Assembly: GCA_027919835.1 (NCBI GenBank)
Contig: JANVFP010000039.1
Location: 124,001-188,000, forward strand
DNA length: 64,000 bases
Source: Lentinula raphanica
Lineage: Eukaryota > Basidiomycota > Agaricomycetes > Agaricales > Omphalotaceae
Reading direction: 5' to 3'
The notes below the pieces were generated by a model that saw nothing but the letters and a program-made list of their open reading frames with translations, made no database searches and was not told the DNA's origin. A program made the position numbers and the translations under genes. Below, piece after piece: positions 1 to 12,974 of the stretch (within the stretch, counting starts at the first letter, position 1; every line of letters begins with the position of its first letter).

Positions 1-89
1 CTCAACTCTCCAACTTCCTTTTCCAACTTTTCCAACTTTCAACTTTCCCAACTCTCCAACTTCCAATTTCTTCTTTTTTTTGCTCCTAG

Positions 90-647
90 CTGGTTCATGG
101 GCGCAGACGCCCTCCAAGGAAACGGCATCACCCGTAAAATCCTCTTCTTCCTCCGAGACAAAAACATGACACCAAAAGACGAGCCGCTCAGACGGGTGCG
201 CAAATCCCGTATCATTCTGTTTGTGGGGATTCAGTTGATAGCGTTCGGAGCGACGTTTGCTATCACGCAAACTATTGGTTAGTCTGTGTTCTCTAACTTC
301 TCTAATTTCTCTTTCCTCTACCTACATTACCTATCCTATCCTACCTATCCCTCGTTCCGTATCGTTCCGTATCGTTCACCGTGATTGACTTGACTTGACC
401 TGATATTTGTCTCTGTCTGTCCATCAGCTGCCATCGGCTTCCCCGTCATCATCCTGGCCCTTATCCCAATCCGAACACTACTTATCCCTCGCCTTCCGTT
501 CACCACCGACGAGCTCGGTGTGCTTGACGGGCCTACTGCGTCGCCTTTCGTGAGTTGTTTTTACTATAGAAGATATGTCTGTGATTGACAGAGGAATGAT
601 TTTGTGTTTTTTGTTAGACTATGGAAAGTGTCGGAGGGACCTTATAG
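90..647 (+). CDS. HCO3-/borate transporter (SLC4/Bor1 family), C-terminal part
   Basis: This is the 3' end of a gene that begins before the window. Three exons are readable: 90-277, 428-549 and 618-647, ending in TAG. The first follows a strongly pyrimidine-rich intron end (bases 1-89). The peptide begins WFMGADALQGNGI, continues through a hydrophobic helix (IILFVGIQLIAFGATFAITQ) and a second one (AAIGFPVIILALIPIRTLL), then a short polar tail ending VGGTL. The W-F-M-G-x-D-A-L-x-G-N-G pattern and the closing P-x-R-x-L-L-I-P-R-x-F pattern match my knowledge of the bicarbonate/borate transporter family, membrane proteins that export borate or exchange anions at the plasma membrane or vacuole. 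The substrate cannot be decided from this fragment. Both introns contain short pyrimidine-rich direct repeats. Confidence 0.85.
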
Positions 648-1373
648 ACATACGGATCGTCACTATATGACCTACTAGACCCAAGTATGATCTAGATACT
701 CAAATCCACTACGCACGCATAGAGATGTGACGATGTCTGGGTCCTAGACTACTAGCCAATGTACGAAAGACGATGACATTGACAAAACGCGCGACATGTA
801 CAGGCTGTAGAAAATCCTAGTATGTAGTACAAATATTGTCTCTAGAACCTCCCTTGGCATTTGCGTATCTGAACAGACTAAACAGCTTCTCACCCGAACC
901 CCTAACTCCCTAAGTACATCTCGCATAGTCTATGATAGACTCGGAGATGTTACGAGAGACAATGACATTGACGAAGCGCGCGACAGGCTACACAACTATC
1001 ATAGGTAGTACAATGTACATGTCTTTAGAAGCTACAACCTGTTTATTTGAACTTCTTCACACCCGGGAAACAATTCCGCTCAAGCTGAGATAGGAATCAA
1101 CATCTGCTGGCATGAGTTGGCATACGGCACGACGGCGGCAAGCTGCTTCGGTGCACCTGCTGAGGGGCTATAACAAAATTCACTCATTGTCCACATGCCA
1201 CGAGAACTGTGAAGCTTTGGAGGCTGGTTCCTATCTGATGGAAGTTCCAGAACTCTATAAGAGGGCATTTCAGGCGAACGAGATATGACCATTGGCGCCA
1301 CAGGACCTAATTCGCTCCCCCCTTTGTCCTTGTCCTTCAAGTCCTCGCTCATACCGCGCAACGATAGGCAACG
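648..1373. repeat. Intergenic stretch with a degenerate direct repeat
   Basis: No convincing gene is seen between the transporter stop and the phosphatase start. The stretch holds two diverged direct copies of about 85 bases, at about 763-850 and 948-1033. Shared blocks include AATGACATTGAC-like, CGCGCGACA and GTAGTACAA, and both copies end in TCT(T/C)TAGAA. The copies differ by substitutions and small indels, so they are old. The rest (1040-1373) looks like the promoter and 5' leader of the next gene. Confidence 0.55.
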
Positions 1374-3576
1374 ATGAGCAACTCGGACAGTACGGTACTC
1401 GGCGTCATATTCCTCATCCGGCACGGTGATCGCCAAGGTTGGTGGTTAGATCGTCAAATCCTCAGCTTCTTCTGTCCATTTACCGTCTGTTGTGCTATTT
1501 AGGCTTCTACCAGGATCCTACCAACTACAATCCCTCGAACACTGTTATCACTCCTCTGGGACTTGTACGTGTGTTTGCCCCTCCACTTGCAGACGCCTAG
1601 TAATTGTTTTGTAAAGAAAGAAGAACTGATAACCGGCGATTATCTTCGCAATGTATATCTCAACGACTCCTCGCCGTCTTTTATCAAGGGGATCAACAAC
1701 ACCATTGCTGACCCTAATCAGATAACGGGTTCGTTGTTCGATTTTCACCGTTTCACAAATGAGGTTTTTGAAGAATAACCATTCATTGATTTGGCACCTC
1801 GTAGTCATTGCCGATGCTGCAGGAGAGGGGGGCGTGATTATGGTATGTGCTCGACTTCTGCCAGGCCAACATCCCCCCGAAACAAAGTGTTATCACGCAG
1901 AACTCTGCAGAAGCGCTCCTCCAAGGCTTGTTCCCACCTAACGCCGGATACTCTACCACACTGGCCAATGGGTCGAACATTGTTGCTCCTCTGGGTGGAT
2001 ATCAAGTAAGTGATGAAGTTGACTGTTCTTGATACCGTCTGTCTAATCTGAAGCTGTATATTTAGTATGTTGAAAGTGCGTCAGATCGGTCGAGTCAGAA
2101 TATTTCAGCCGCTGACCTGAATTCACCGTAGTCGAATCGGCCTTGGCTGAAAACGACGTGTCGTTGGAGGGGTGGACTTCTTGTGCTGTGGGCTCTTTTT
2201 ACTTCAAGTTCGTTTGTGACTCATTATAAGCTGATCCCCTTTGTTTCAGCCATTCAATGCGGCTACTGCAGAATTCTATCAATCCGCCGAGTTCAACGAG
2301 ACTGCACAAGATAATGCAGATTTCTTCAACAACCTTCCACAGTATTTGGACGGAAGAAGTGATGTGAACTTGGAGAACATGGTACGTCCAGTGTTTCCAT
2401 TGTCAATGCCCCAGTGAGGACTCGTACTTATCGAAATGATACTTCTCAAAGTGGAATGTGAGTATAATCTTCACTCAATCATCATTATAAATCGTTGTGT
2501 TAATAATTTCTCTGACCCCCTTTAGATATTCGATTACATGAACGTGAACTATATCCATAATGCTACCTTCCAATCTAGACTGCCCGCTACCATGCTCGCT
2601 CAAGCTCGTACCCTAGCCGCCTTTCACGAGTACGGGGTGTTCACTTCGCCACAACTAGACGGCATCGGTAACAGTGCGTCTTCAATCATAAAGACATTGC
2701 TTTCGCAGCTCCATGACAGAATGGTATTGCCTCTCTACTAGTCGGTTTCCGCACCATGCTTCCCGGAATCTTCGAAGGCCTGTCAAGCATTGCGAACAGC
2801 TCGGACCCGCTCAAGATATATTACAACGCCATCGCCTACAAGTCCTTCTTCACGTTGTTCAGAATGACCGGAGCGGTCGATCAAAGTCCACAATTAACCG
2901 GTCTCGGTCAGTCTTTCCTTCCTTTGGCAACGATCGTGAAAGGAGATAAATGATGGTGCTTATCAGTTCTATCGTCTAGTGAATTATGCCGCATCTGTAG
3001 CCATTGAAGTCCGACAACCTTCATCCGGAGGCGAACCTGTTCTGCGGTTACAGTTCAAGAATGGCACCCAAGACGACGCACAAACAACATTCAATTGGTT
3101 CAACACCACGGGCGACATCCCTGTGTCCACCTTCACCAATCTGCTCGCGGTAACTGTCTGTTCCTTGTTGCCGAAAGTCATAGTGCCTTATCAGTTTATC
3201 TTGAACACAGCCTGTAGCAATCAATTCTACTGCTGACTGGTGCCAAGTTTGTTCGAACAGTCAAGATCGAGGCTGTGGTGCAATCGCCGCGGCTGCCTCA
3301 CAAGCGGCGGCGGCAGACCGTGTGCATCAGCCTATCAGCCCGGTTGGCGCTGGATTCCTTGGTGCAGGACTGACGCTGTTCGTGGCTCTCTGTATGCTCG
3401 GAATGCTGCTGTTCCTTGGTGTCTTGAGCCTGGGCAAAGGTAAACGATCCCGCTATAGCCAACGAAGCGCAAGTCGAAGTTCAGAGGTGCGTGGCCTACT
3501 CAGTTGCTGGGTCAAATCAAGCCGATCTTGATGACATTCCTGACAGTCGGGTTCTCTCGAGAAAGCTCGTACATGA
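1374..3576 (+). CDS. Histidine acid phosphatase-like (phosphoglycerate-mutase-like fold, branch 2) membrane protein
   Basis: About twelve small exons spliced by eye give a single reading frame. It starts MSNSDSTVLGVIFLIRHGDR; RHGDR is the histidine phosphatase motif whose His takes the phosphate. Next come GFYQDPTNYNPSNT, a DYLRNVYLN segment, ADAAGEGGVI, NSAEALLQGLFPP, ANGSNIVAPLGGYQ, NDVSLEGWTSC, NMWNIFDYMNVNYIH, FHEYGVFTSPQLDGIGN, RTMLPGIFEGL, LVNYAASVAIEVRQ and DWCQVCSNSQDRGCG. These blocks are typical of basidiomycete 'phosphoglycerate mutase-like' acid phosphatases. A hydrophobic helix (about 3350-3425) near the C-terminus suggests membrane anchoring. No standard signal peptide precedes RHGDR; a short hydrophobic VLGVIFLI lies there instead. 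A classical C-terminal H-D/H-E proton donor motif is not obvious. The substrate is unknown. One exon (2452-2457) is only six bases. The acceptor of the last exon (3547) is the least certain. Confidence 0.85.
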
Positions 3577-3709
3577 CTTCCCTCAAGTTGAACGATACCG
3601 GCAGCGATATTCTACATTGTGATGCTTTGAGGTCAATTGTATGGTGTACAAATGTGGGGGGTCCAGTTGTAAATGTATATTTGGAAGATCCTTGCCATGA
3701 ATGAAACAC

Positions 3710-4946
3710 TCATCGCCAGTCATGATCGTCGTCGCTCTCTACAGTGTCATCGTGAAATTCATCTGTTGAGCAGAGTGAGAATACTTCAAAACGAATGACC
3801 GACGGTTCCACTGACCTGAACCACCTTCATCCTCCTCCTCTGACCAGTCAGATTCCTCCTCTTCGGGATAATCGTTCGTATACCATTCCTCAGCTACAAG
3901 AAGTTAGCATGCACAATGAATCAGCGACAGCTCAATATGCTCACCGTTCGAGTCTTCATCGGCTTCATCTTCCTCCTCCGAATACGAGTCTTCATCAGAG
4001 TCTCCAGAATCCAGAGGCGGGAGACCGGAACTGATAAGATGTGAGATGATACTACTTGCTTTGAAGTAGACACGCATCGTACACTGTCGCGACCGTGACA
4101 TAGTCGGCCAGTGACTGGGTATCTGTTCGCGGTCTGTGATAGAAGATGTCCCAAACATAATCTGCCTCCTCTGAGGCTGTGGAAGAAGTTGCAGAGGGAG
4201 TTCCAACTGTAGGCACGCTGATTTTAAATAATCGTCTCGTCGATCTGGAAACACGTACGTTTCAAGTAATCTTGTAACAGCTTCTCAATGGCAGGATCTA
4301 ACTGTTCTTCTGGAGGATTGTTTTCGAGTACTGCGTCATACATCTTGAAATCTGTATTCGCTCGTTGGGCCATTAATTCTCTTGAGGATATGATTTGTGG
4401 GCTGTGAGCATATGAGGGTTATAATAGTCAGTTTATAGAGCTGTATATGACTTACGGTCCAGTTGGGTTCGGAAGGGGTGAATGAGGCAGTGAGCGTTCG
4501 ATGATAGTATAACGGCGAACATCAGTTGCTTGAGACGACTTGGATGGAGACAGTGTAGGTGCGGCTACGTCAGGAGCTGGTGCAGCAGCTTCCTGTGCTA
4601 CAGGTAGCTGGGCTAGCATGGATAATTGATGCTATATAGAAATCGTTAGAGAGAAACCGGAGAGAAAAAAGCTGATGAGGAAACCATGCCTGAATAGACT
4701 TCTGTTGCTCCGCATCTTCCCAGACGCCTTCTTCTACAGTCTTCGCAAATTGAAAAACACCACTTTGCCCTTTGGTCTTCTTCCTGCGAGCCCCGGATTC
4801 CACGACTGCCAAAAAACCAAATATTGAGATACTGTGGCGCCAATGCTAAAACATACGGGGTTACCAAGGGCGTCAAGAGGCTCTTCATTTCTTTTACGCT
4901 TGATGCGAAGGAAAGTATATGGTTGATCGGAAGGTTGGCTGTTCAT
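3710..4946 (-). CDS. IWR1: RNA polymerase II nuclear import factor Iwr1
   Basis: Eight exons on the minus strand. The N-terminus (MNSQPSDQPYTFLRIKRKRN, then EEPLDAL) carries the basic R-I-K-R-K-R signal followed by E-E-P-L-D-A-L that opens Iwr1 proteins. The middle contains DYVWDIFYHR, matching the family's D-Y-V-y-D-v-Y-Y box, and the C-terminus has an acidic stretch with EDSN, AEEWYTNDYPEEE and a second acidic tail ending DDDHDWR. This is the conserved Iwr1 signature. Iwr1 binds assembled RNA polymerase II in the cytoplasm and directs its importin-dependent nuclear entry. The ATG at 4946 is the first one in frame; the frame stays open upstream but lacks an earlier ATG nearby. The intron between exons 2 and 3 (about 4633-4690) appears to use a GC donor (CAG|GCATGG) with a good CTAAC branch site, since no GT donor keeps the frame. 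Confidence 0.88.
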
Positions 4947-5044
4947 GAAGTCAATGGTGGTGGTGGTGGTAGCAGGAGAAGAGAGCACGGATTGACCAAG
5001 CCCGAGTCACGGAAGAGCTGACAGACGCGTCTCGCACGTGATAA

Positions 5045-5371
5045 GTGATGAGTGACACTAGATGGCGTCACCGTCGCGTCTATCTTCCACTCTTCTATTT
5101 CCTCGTACTACTAGTAGTCGTAGCTCAGTACTTATTTCATCAAGCTCCGACATGCAATCATACTAGTCTTGAAATCCCTTGCTATGCGAACGACACCAAA
5201 AGGCTCATGAAGACTTCCGAGCCGGGCGTTTGTGAGGCAACGATCAGCGCTAGCGCTACTAGTGCCAGTCTCAACAGCTCAATCAAGGCTGAAGCTGGAG
5301 CGTTGGTTTACCGACGTTCCAATACGTGTAAGGTCTCGGAAGTCGCTCGTGCGGTAGATGGTGCATAGGAT
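5045..5371 (+). CDS. Hypothetical small single-pass membrane protein
   Basis: An uninterrupted frame of 107 residues. It starts MMSDTRWRHRRVYLP, continues into one hydrophobic helix of about 18 residues (FYFLVLLVVVAQYLF) and then a Cys- and Thr/Ser-containing tail with possible N-glycosylation sites (NHT, NDT, NSS). The positive residues before the helix fit a type II anchor. I recognise no family. It lies about 100 bases from the IWR1 start in the opposite direction, with a CACGTG core in between (about 5035). It could equally be a chance open frame or the first exon of a longer gene. Confidence 0.3.
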
Positions 5372-5806
5372 GATTATCTTGACTCGTTTGGTCCAAACGC
5401 TTCATGAGTATCGGAGGCCACCATATTCTGATGAGCCAAAATTTCAGCAATCTGTGCATTGAAGCCGTCTGGCTGCTGCATTCAAATCACTTGCTTCCAC
5501 TGCCACAGCGATCCATCTTCTCTATCTAGTACTCTACAGAATATCTTCACCCTATGTACTCCTTTTCGGTCACTAAGTTGTACCAAGTAGTAACCGTGAC
5601 GCCCACCAACAAAAAACCGGAATCTTGGATCAATCATCATACATAGCAAGGGTGGTCTGACAGTGACAGGTTAACTCATCAGATTTGTTGAAGGGCGGAA
5701 ATTATGGCAATGCGGTACATACTCCCATCGATTTTTGCACTGCATGAGTCGGCCGTGTACTTCTCACTTCTTGCCGTTGTCCTACGTACTCACAAGGCGA
5801 AGAGAG
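5372..5806. other. Gene-free stretch
   Basis: No supported coding region, RNA gene or clear repeat is seen here. It lies between two doubtful small genes and probably holds 3' flanking sequence of both. Confidence 0.4.
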
Positions 5807-6348
5807 CTACAGCTGGAGTTCCCGCCCGGAGGGGACATCGTCATTCAAGTACATAAGGCCCCCCAAAACTTTTTTTGCGGTGTACCATATCCTGATTTCT
5901 CCTCCTCTGGTTTTTAACGATCGCTCTGACGAATCCCGATGTGCAATGGTTACGAATACGCCCTTTTCATTATCCTGGTTATGCTTACGATCATCCTGAG
6001 CATATCGAGGAACGTACACTGGCTTCGAGTGAGCTTGCGCTAGGTTCCAAGTGTCGAAGTAGAACAAAGCTCTTTACTTACCATCTGTGATCTGATCCTC
6101 AAAACTGTCTTTCCAGTGATCCAATTGGACCCAAAGACTGAGTGTAGCTCCAACTTCATCTCAGGCCAACGGTTAGCAGTTCTTCTTAATGATATCTCAG
6201 TACTTACACTGTTCACCATTCTCAGGCGTTGCACGCAAAGTACGCACGACTTATACATTCTTTCTCGACGAAGAGAAACGAACTCTATGATATATGTATG
6301 TTGAGTTGCGACAGTAATCATATTTCAAGGAAGCTTACCTTCACCCAT
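5807..6348 (-). CDS. Hypothetical small protein, four exons
   Basis: Splicing four candidate exons gives a frame of roughly 140 residues. The pieces read MGE + VVRTLRATPENGEQ, then YEVGATLSLWVQLDHWKDSF, EDQITD, DDRKHNQDNEKGVFVTIAHR, DSSERSLKTRGGEIRIWYTA, ending SGRELQL. The donors are GTAAGC, GTAAGT and GTAAGT, and all phases agree. The protein is hydrophilic, has no signal peptide, and belongs to no family I recognise. It sits just downstream of the ureG stop on the same strand, about 80 bases away. The good splice signals argue for a real gene; the start exon (three codons) is the weakest part. Confidence 0.35.
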
Positions 6349-6427
6349 TCAGTATAGCATTTTAATATTACATTCATGTTAAATACACCGTTTTGAACGA
6401 CTTGCCACGATCAACGTTCAACGTTTA

Positions 6428-7565
6428 CTAATCCTGGTCTCCATCTCCAACGGGAACATCTTTTCCTGGGCTACCGGCTGTACGCCAAGCAGCGAGTATC
6501 AACGAGACCACATCGTTGATACCTTTGTCCTGCTTGACACTGGTGAATATGGTGGGACCATCACCACGCATAAGTTTGGAATCTCTGTCCATGACTTCAA
6601 GAGATGCACCGACATAGGGTGCAAGATCAATCTAAAAAGACGGTATTGAGGAAACAAAAGTTCAGTCTCGAAGCGATAGGGGATCACCCATCGTGATAGG
6701 GTGCGAGAATACCTTGTTGATGACCAGTAAATCGGACTGAGAAATACCAGGCCCTCCTTTCCTTGGTATCTTGTCTCCTCCCTATGAAGACGCGGTCATG
6801 GATATGGTTGCACCCCGCCCTGGTAGGAAAAAACTCACCGAGACATCGATAACATAGACGATATAATCCGCCAGCTCCCTAGAATAATTCGCCGCAAGAT
6901 TATCTCCTCCGCTCTCTACAAGCAACATCTGACAGTTGAATTTCGCTTGAAGGGTCTCGAGAGCACCCATATTAGCAGAGATATCTTCTCGGATAGCGGC
7001 ATGAGGACATCCTCCTGTTTCAATTGCGAGAATCCTGTTCACGGGCAGAGCTTTATTCTTGATGAGGAATTCTTGATCTTCTCGAGTGAAGATGTCGTTC
7101 GTGACGGTAGCTTATAGTGATGAAGGAACAAACAGTTACACGCAATTACGATTGATACGAAGAAGATCCAACGTACCAATATTATATTCTTTCCTCAGCT
7201 TCTGGCACAGCGCAAGTGTCAAAGCAGTTTTACCTGATCCAACAGGTCTTGGTTTGATTCAGGAATGATTTCCAAGCAAATATAGACCGAAGCGTACCCT
7301 CCAATCCCGATCGTGAATCCTCTTTCTTCAAAGTTACGTGCAGAGTAGTCAGGCATATCACGTTCTGCGTATTTACCTAGCTGAAAATCAGCATTCGATA
7401 TTCGGTATGATCATTCGAACAAAACCGACCGGCATCATCATAGTGTTCATGAGTATGACCATGTTCGCCAGGTCCGTGTGTATGGAGCCCATCTTCACCA
7501 TTGTGCGTATGCCCATGTTCTGGAGGATGGTTGACCGAAAGATTATTTATGAATGGGACATTCAT
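6428..7565 (-). CDS. ureG: Urease accessory protein UreG (nickel-delivery GTPase)
   Basis: Multi-exon gene. The protein starts [15 protein letters not shown] and has a His-rich metal-binding tail ([15 protein letters not shown] and [10 protein letters not shown]). Next is the SIMIBI GTPase core: FTIGIGG + [10 protein letters not shown] (P-loop), [32 protein letters not shown] (the C-P-H nickel-site motif), [38 protein letters not shown] and LLVINKIDLAP (base recognition). This order is diagnostic of UreG. It hydrolyses GTP to hand Ni2+ to apo-urease with UreD and UreF. The His-rich extension is known from fungal and plant UreG and replaces a separate nickel chaperone such as UreE. It shares a 144-base divergent promoter region with VPS22. 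The stop lies at 6428-6430. Confidence 0.95.
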
Positions 7566-7709
7566 CGCGATTGATACACCGATATGAAGGTTGAAGGAGA
7601 GAAGACGAAGTACTTCGCAATATTCCCACGCTCAGAAGGCTACTCCTCACTACTACTTAACTACATCAGCAAGATAGCACAAATAAATTCTTTTTCCATT
7701 ACCACCACT

Positions 7710-8507
7710 ATGCATCGATTAAACGGTGTTGGTCTCGCTGCGCTGGACCGACACACGTCCACCTCACGATCTTATGACCTACTATCCACTTCTCTTTCGC
7801 AACAACAAGTCGCCCATCTCCATTCTCAGCTAAATTCTTTCCGCTCCGCCCTAAGCACATTTGCCACCAACCACCGCGACGATATCCTTCACGATCCAGC
7901 TTTCAGGCATCAATTCACTCAAATGTGCTCTAGCATCGGCGTCGATCCGCTCGCTGGACCACGAAGAGGTGGCTGGTGGGCCGAGTTGCTGTCTTCAGTG
8001 GGTGATTGGCAGTACGAGCTGGGTGTGCAGATCGTTGACGTCTGTGTGTCAACTCGAGAGCGCAACGGGGGCATGCTGGAGCTTTCAGAGCTCGTCAGAC
8101 TCGTCCGTAAGCTTCGTGGAGTCCCTGATGGTCAGGATGAGAAGAGGAACGGCACGGTCACGGAGGAAGATATCATCCGGTCTGTCAAAACTCTTTCGCC
8201 ACTGGGGGCAGGCTACACCATCGTCACTCTTGACGATGGGCGAAGAATGGTTCGGAGCGTGCCGAAGGAACTTGACGAAGACCAGGCTGTTATTTTGGCG
8301 CTGGCTAGGGCTCCAGGCAGATACGGGAAGCTTACCATTGACGACCTCGTGTTAAGGCGAGATGAAGGCGGCCGAGGTTGGACGAGGGAACGTGCTAGAG
8401 GCGCATTAGAGAATATCCTCCTTCGGGATGGTCTGTGCTGGGTCGACGAACAAGATCCTGTTCATGACAAGGTTTATTGGGTTACAAGTGCCATGAAATG
8501 GGATTGA
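7710..8507 (+). CDS. SNF8: ESCRT-II complex subunit VPS22/SNF8
   Basis: Intronless frame of 265 residues from ATG 7710 (MHRLNGVGLAALDRH). The frame is open further upstream, but this ATG matches the family's usual M-R-R-x-x-G-x-x-G-L opening. Recognisable family features are an N-terminal helical region (SLSQQQVAHLHSQLNSFR), FRHQFTQMCSSIGVDPLAGP, the W-W-A-E-L line (WWAELLSSVGDWQYELGVQI), and two winged-helix domains ending in GLCWVDEQ and YWVTSAMKWD. Snf8 is a core subunit of ESCRT-II at endosomes, needed to sort ubiquitinated membrane cargo into multivesicular bodies. The lack of introns is unusual in this intron-rich window. It is divergent from ureG. Confidence 0.93.
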   Translation: MHRLNGVGLAALDRHTSTSRSYDLLSTSLSQQQVAHLHSQLNSFRSALSTFATNHRDDILHDPAFRHQFTQMCSSIGVDPLAGPRRGGWWAELLSSVGDWQYELGVQIVDVCVSTRERNGGMLELSELVRLVRKLRGVPDGQDEKRNGTVTEEDIIRSVKTLSPLGAGYTIVTLDDGRRMVRSVPKELDEDQAVILALARAPGRYGKLTIDDLVLRRDEGGRGWTRERARGALENILLRDGLCWVDEQDPVHDKVYWVTSAMKWD

Positions 8508-9576
8508 ATCGTTTGGGCTGGCCACGACCTGATTCCTCGAGGAATCATTCGCTTGGTACATATATAGGCGACTTGGGCTCGGGAGTAAAGTTACGATCGT
8601 GGATGATGAGTTACTCATCCATGCCATTCTCATCCATCTCCAGAAAAACCATTGGCTGTCACTCACGGAAGACGAACTGAAAAATCAATTTGGCCCAAGC
8701 CACTCAAGCCTCTCATCTTCAGAGGACAGGATAACAGCAAATCCAATCTAGGTCCTTCAGCTTCATCGACATCTCTCGCTCACAAAAGGGCCATCGTCGC
8801 CAGCGTCTTCCCTGGATACGATGAGCGCGCCAGGTCAAAGCGGGCCTAGCCAGTCCCGCCCTCTTCCAGATACTAAGAAGCTGATATCGGCAGCCTATGT
8901 CTTCTTATAGGACGGGCACTGGACTCACAGCCTCCCACGAGTCAGAGCCACCTCGTTCCTTGGAGAGACCATCGGGTCATTTGGTTCGACACCGTTCTCA
9001 ATGAGGTGTGTGTGTGTGTAGCATTTTCTCCTTGCCCTTTTTCCCGAGTCTTCCTATCCCTCGCCACCGTCGTTGCCTTGAGTCTTGACTGAGAGCTCAT
9101 ACTAATCTCTACCTACAGGAACAGTAGAGCTAATGCTTCCTATGGACTACCGTCGAGCATAGCTGTGTAGTAGGTATGGGGTATGTAGGCTGAGAGGTAC
9201 TCCCTCAGTATCGGATTTTAAGATTTTCACTTTTTCGCATTCTCATTCCAGTAGACTCGTTTCAAGGTTTGTATTTATTCATACTCGTCGTGTTATTCGT
9301 GCATCATTGACCTCAACGTTCGTGCATTCTTGAACGGTGGAGTTCTATTTTCGCCTGTACAGATATGTATATCAAAGCATAAACCCATGCTCCAAAGTAG
9401 GCTACGGTAGTTGAATCATCTTTTGCACTGGCAGCGTATATGTAGTCTGAGGACAGATGATTCATACTAGGTTCTGCAACAAGACAAGGACAAGACAGAA
9501 TCGCCGTCGCCGTTCCTCAAATGAGCTGAACCTATTCCATGTAACATGGGGTCATTCTTACTGAATACTATAGCCT
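8508..9576. other. Intergenic stretch between convergent SNF8 and ACH1
   Basis: No supported gene. The stretch should hold the 3' UTRs of SNF8 and, at its right end, of ACH1. A short GT microsatellite lies near 9007-9018. The sequence from about 9600 onward is part of a repeat described separately. Confidence 0.4.
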
Positions 9577-9795
9577 ATGCCGACTGGATATGCGGCAAAG
9601 ACTTGGAGAAAAAAAACAGACGTCTGGACTCTGAACTCTGTAGGCATGATGGGCTTTTGGAATGTCATGATACTAGTTCGAGTTCGTACATTCTTCCGTC
9701 ACCCCCATCTATCTAGTATCTACATATCGTCAACTCTCAACTCTTTGCTGGTAATCTATGTACTCTACGTACAATGATAAAAAATGTCCCGAGTC

Positions 9796-12491
<2,696 letters not shown>

Positions 12492-12974
12492 CGCGTTGGG
12501 GAATGGTTAACGAGAGTCAGATGGAAGCGTCGAGCGAGATACGAGAGGAAAGCGAGAAGAATTCGCGCAAAAAGGTCAGAAAAAAACTCAAGTGCGGGGT
12601 GACATCAGGGGTTTAAAAGTACTTTCGCTTCGCCGAGCCGGTGTAGATTTATTCCTTTCGGATCTCCGTTCGGCTGAATGGCGGTATTCAATGGGTCTAG
12701 GTTTCCCCGCCTTTTGTTGATGCGGAGGCGTACTGTTACCCCGGACTTTCAAAGGTTGATGCCAGATGGGTTTGCGAACTCTGTCTCCACTGTACAGTCT
12801 CTTTTATAGACAAGGACCAAAATGTCGATAGCAAAGCAAATTCAAAGGGTATCTACTTTCCAGGACGAACATTTACCTACATTTACTACGACTATCCACT
12901 TACCAAACAATATCCCCCATAGATCACGATCCCATCATCGTCCAGAACCATTCATAAATCACGCGCACGATCCA
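12492..12974. other. ACH1 upstream region
   Basis: 483 bases between the ACH1 start and the stop of the next minus-strand gene. It holds the ACH1 promoter and the 3' UTR of that upstream gene. No further gene is supported. Confidence 0.5.

Noticed and set aside
1080..1436. 118-codon minus-strand frame
   Set aside because: It overlaps the leader and first exon of the phosphatase gene, where the RHGDR motif is on the plus strand; no family likeness.
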